From a candidate division WS6 bacterium GW2011_GWC2_36_7 (GTDB taxonomy: Bacteria; Patescibacteriota; Dojkabacteria; SC72): DNA of 6,701 bases. Position numbers and translations under genes: made by a program. The stretch is taken from positions 1-6,701 of the forward strand of contig LBSF01000051.1 in NCBI GenBank assembly GCA_000991805.1. The letters are read 5' to 3'. Every line of letters starts with the position of its first letter. The first letter of the stretch is position 1. Positions 6,097-6,701 of this stretch are shown one piece after another. A model generated the notes under the pieces. That model was not told the DNA's origin, searched no databases, and saw only the letters and a program-made list of their open reading frames with translations.

Positions 6097-6701
6097 TTAT
6101 TTTTTATTCTTATCCATCTTCACCTTCTCAGTGACATAGAAGTTTCGCTTAAACTTTGCCAAACCTAACATCATCTCGGTTTGAGCTTGTACATATGGTA
6201 TAAATCCAAATGTAAGCATATTTACGGTAACCAAGAATGTTTCAGCGAAGTCTAAAAGATGTCTCCACCATTTCCAATTCTTCGGGACAGGAGAAAGCTG
6301 TCTTCTGAATATGACGATTGGAATATTGGTTAAGGTTATAATGGCGAATATGTAGCTTAGGGCTCTTTGAAGATTGTATGCTAATACCGTAAATTGATAA
6401 CTTGGACTTAACCATCCCATTATGATTAACCCAAATGAAAGTATGAAGACAACCGTCATATACCACACCTGATATTCGAATATGTTTTTCAACATAAAGG
6501 CTCTTCGATATATTGGGAATTTCTCACTTTTTGAAAAAAGAGATGCCATAGTTATGGCGACATTTACTGAGCCCCATCCCCATCTGTGCTGTTGTTTGTA
6601 ATATGACACATGGGTTTTGACAAAGGATTCATTCTCTACTGCGTCGTTGTAGGTTGGAATATATACTTCCTGGCTTTTAAATGTACCTTTACTTCTAACC
6701 A
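6097..6701 (-). CDS. GT2-family membrane glycosyltransferase, C-terminal part (5' end outside window)
   Basis: The frame is open to the right edge; 200 residues are visible and no start is in the window. An in-frame GTG at 6609 falls inside a conserved motif and is not the start. Near the visible N-terminus, EVYIPTYNDAVENESFVKTHVSYYKQQHRWGWG contains QQHRW (36-40), the Q-x-x-RW acceptor/product-binding motif of processive, cellulose-synthase-like GT2 enzymes. It is followed by three predicted membrane segments (about 79-97, 112-131, 148-170) and a short basic cytoplasmic tail ending MDKNKK. The catalytic GT-A domain with its DXD would lie upstream of the window. Such proteins probably build surface or exopolysaccharide chains; the sugar cannot be told. 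The gene precedes that for the LPKTG surface protein by 62 bp. Confidence 0.85.
   Translation of the reverse strand, partial: VRSKGTFKSQEVYIPTYNDAVENESFVKTHVSYYKQQHRWGWGSVNVAITMASLFSKSEKFPIYRRAFMLKNIFEYQVWYMTVVFILSFGLIIMGWLSPSYQFTVLAYNLQRALSYIFAIITLTNIPIVIFRRQLSPVPKNWKWWRHLLDFAETFLVTVNMLTFGFIPYVQAQTEMMLGLAKFKRNFYVTEKVKMDKNKK

Noticed and set aside
6242..6466. Minus-strand 74-codon frame within the glycosyltransferase
   Set aside because: It overlaps the glycosyltransferase in another frame; the latter has the QQHRW motif and membrane segments.
6607..6609. GTG as the start of a 170-residue membrane protein
   Set aside because: The frame stays open to 6701 and the preceding residues (EVYIPTYNDAVE) continue the conserved GT2 region, so the gene begins outside the window.
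1..6701. TGA recoded as glycine (as in Gracilibacteria/Absconditabacteria)
   Set aside because: None of the seven genes has an in-frame TGA and glycines are written with GGN, so the standard bacterial code fits.

Overview
The window looks like a fragment of a Candidate Phyla Radiation (Patescibacteria) genome. The evidence is the combination of archaeal-type AMP phosphorylase and ribose-1,5-bisphosphate isomerase with an LPxTG-type surface protein and a large membrane GT2 glycosyltransferase, in an AT-rich, densely packed sequence. Seven genes are recognisable and all lie on the minus strand. The five complete ORFs inside the window and the left-truncated glycosyltransferase all end in TAA, and no in-frame TGA occurs, so nothing points to a recoded TGA. 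Exact phylum cannot be read from the sequence.

In transcription order (high to low coordinate) the layout is: the 3' end of a GT2 membrane glycosyltransferase (6097 to beyond 6701); a secreted, LPKTG-anchored surface protein (4820-6034); a class II CCA-adding enzyme / tRNA nucleotidyltransferase with an HD domain (3540-4847, apparently damaged at its 5' end); a small ASCH/DUF3850 protein (3258-3521); an MBL-fold beta-CASP ribonuclease (1767-3194); ribose-1,5-bisphosphate isomerase (818-1765); and the first 266 codons of AMP phosphorylase (1-800, running off the left edge). Gaps are between 1 and 63 bp, and one pair overlaps, so much of this could be one transcript. No non-coding stretch exceeds 63 bp. 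No tRNA, rRNA, CRISPR array, insertion sequence or clear rho-independent terminator was seen.

The right part (glycosyltransferase, LPKTG protein) concerns the cell surface. The left part is thematically about RNA and nucleotides: tRNA 3'-end maintenance, a predicted RNA-binding ASCH protein, an RNase, and then two enzymes of the archaeal AMP pathway. AMP phosphorylase turns NMP plus phosphate into ribose-1,5-bisphosphate and free base; the isomerase makes ribulose-1,5-bisphosphate, the RuBisCO substrate. RuBisCO is not in the window. A link from RNA breakdown to this pathway is inference from gene order.

The most unusual points are: (1) the only strong Shine-Dalgarno in the window sits before an ATG that is out of frame with the CCA-enzyme ORF, and the family's N-terminal helix is missing, as if about 20 codons had been lost; (2) the same protein seems to lack about ten residues upstream of its RRDFTFNAMA motif; (3) a perfect 11+1+11 bp inverted repeat lies inside the surface-protein gene; (4) a 14-bp-stem AT-rich hairpin lies directly against the start codon of that gene.
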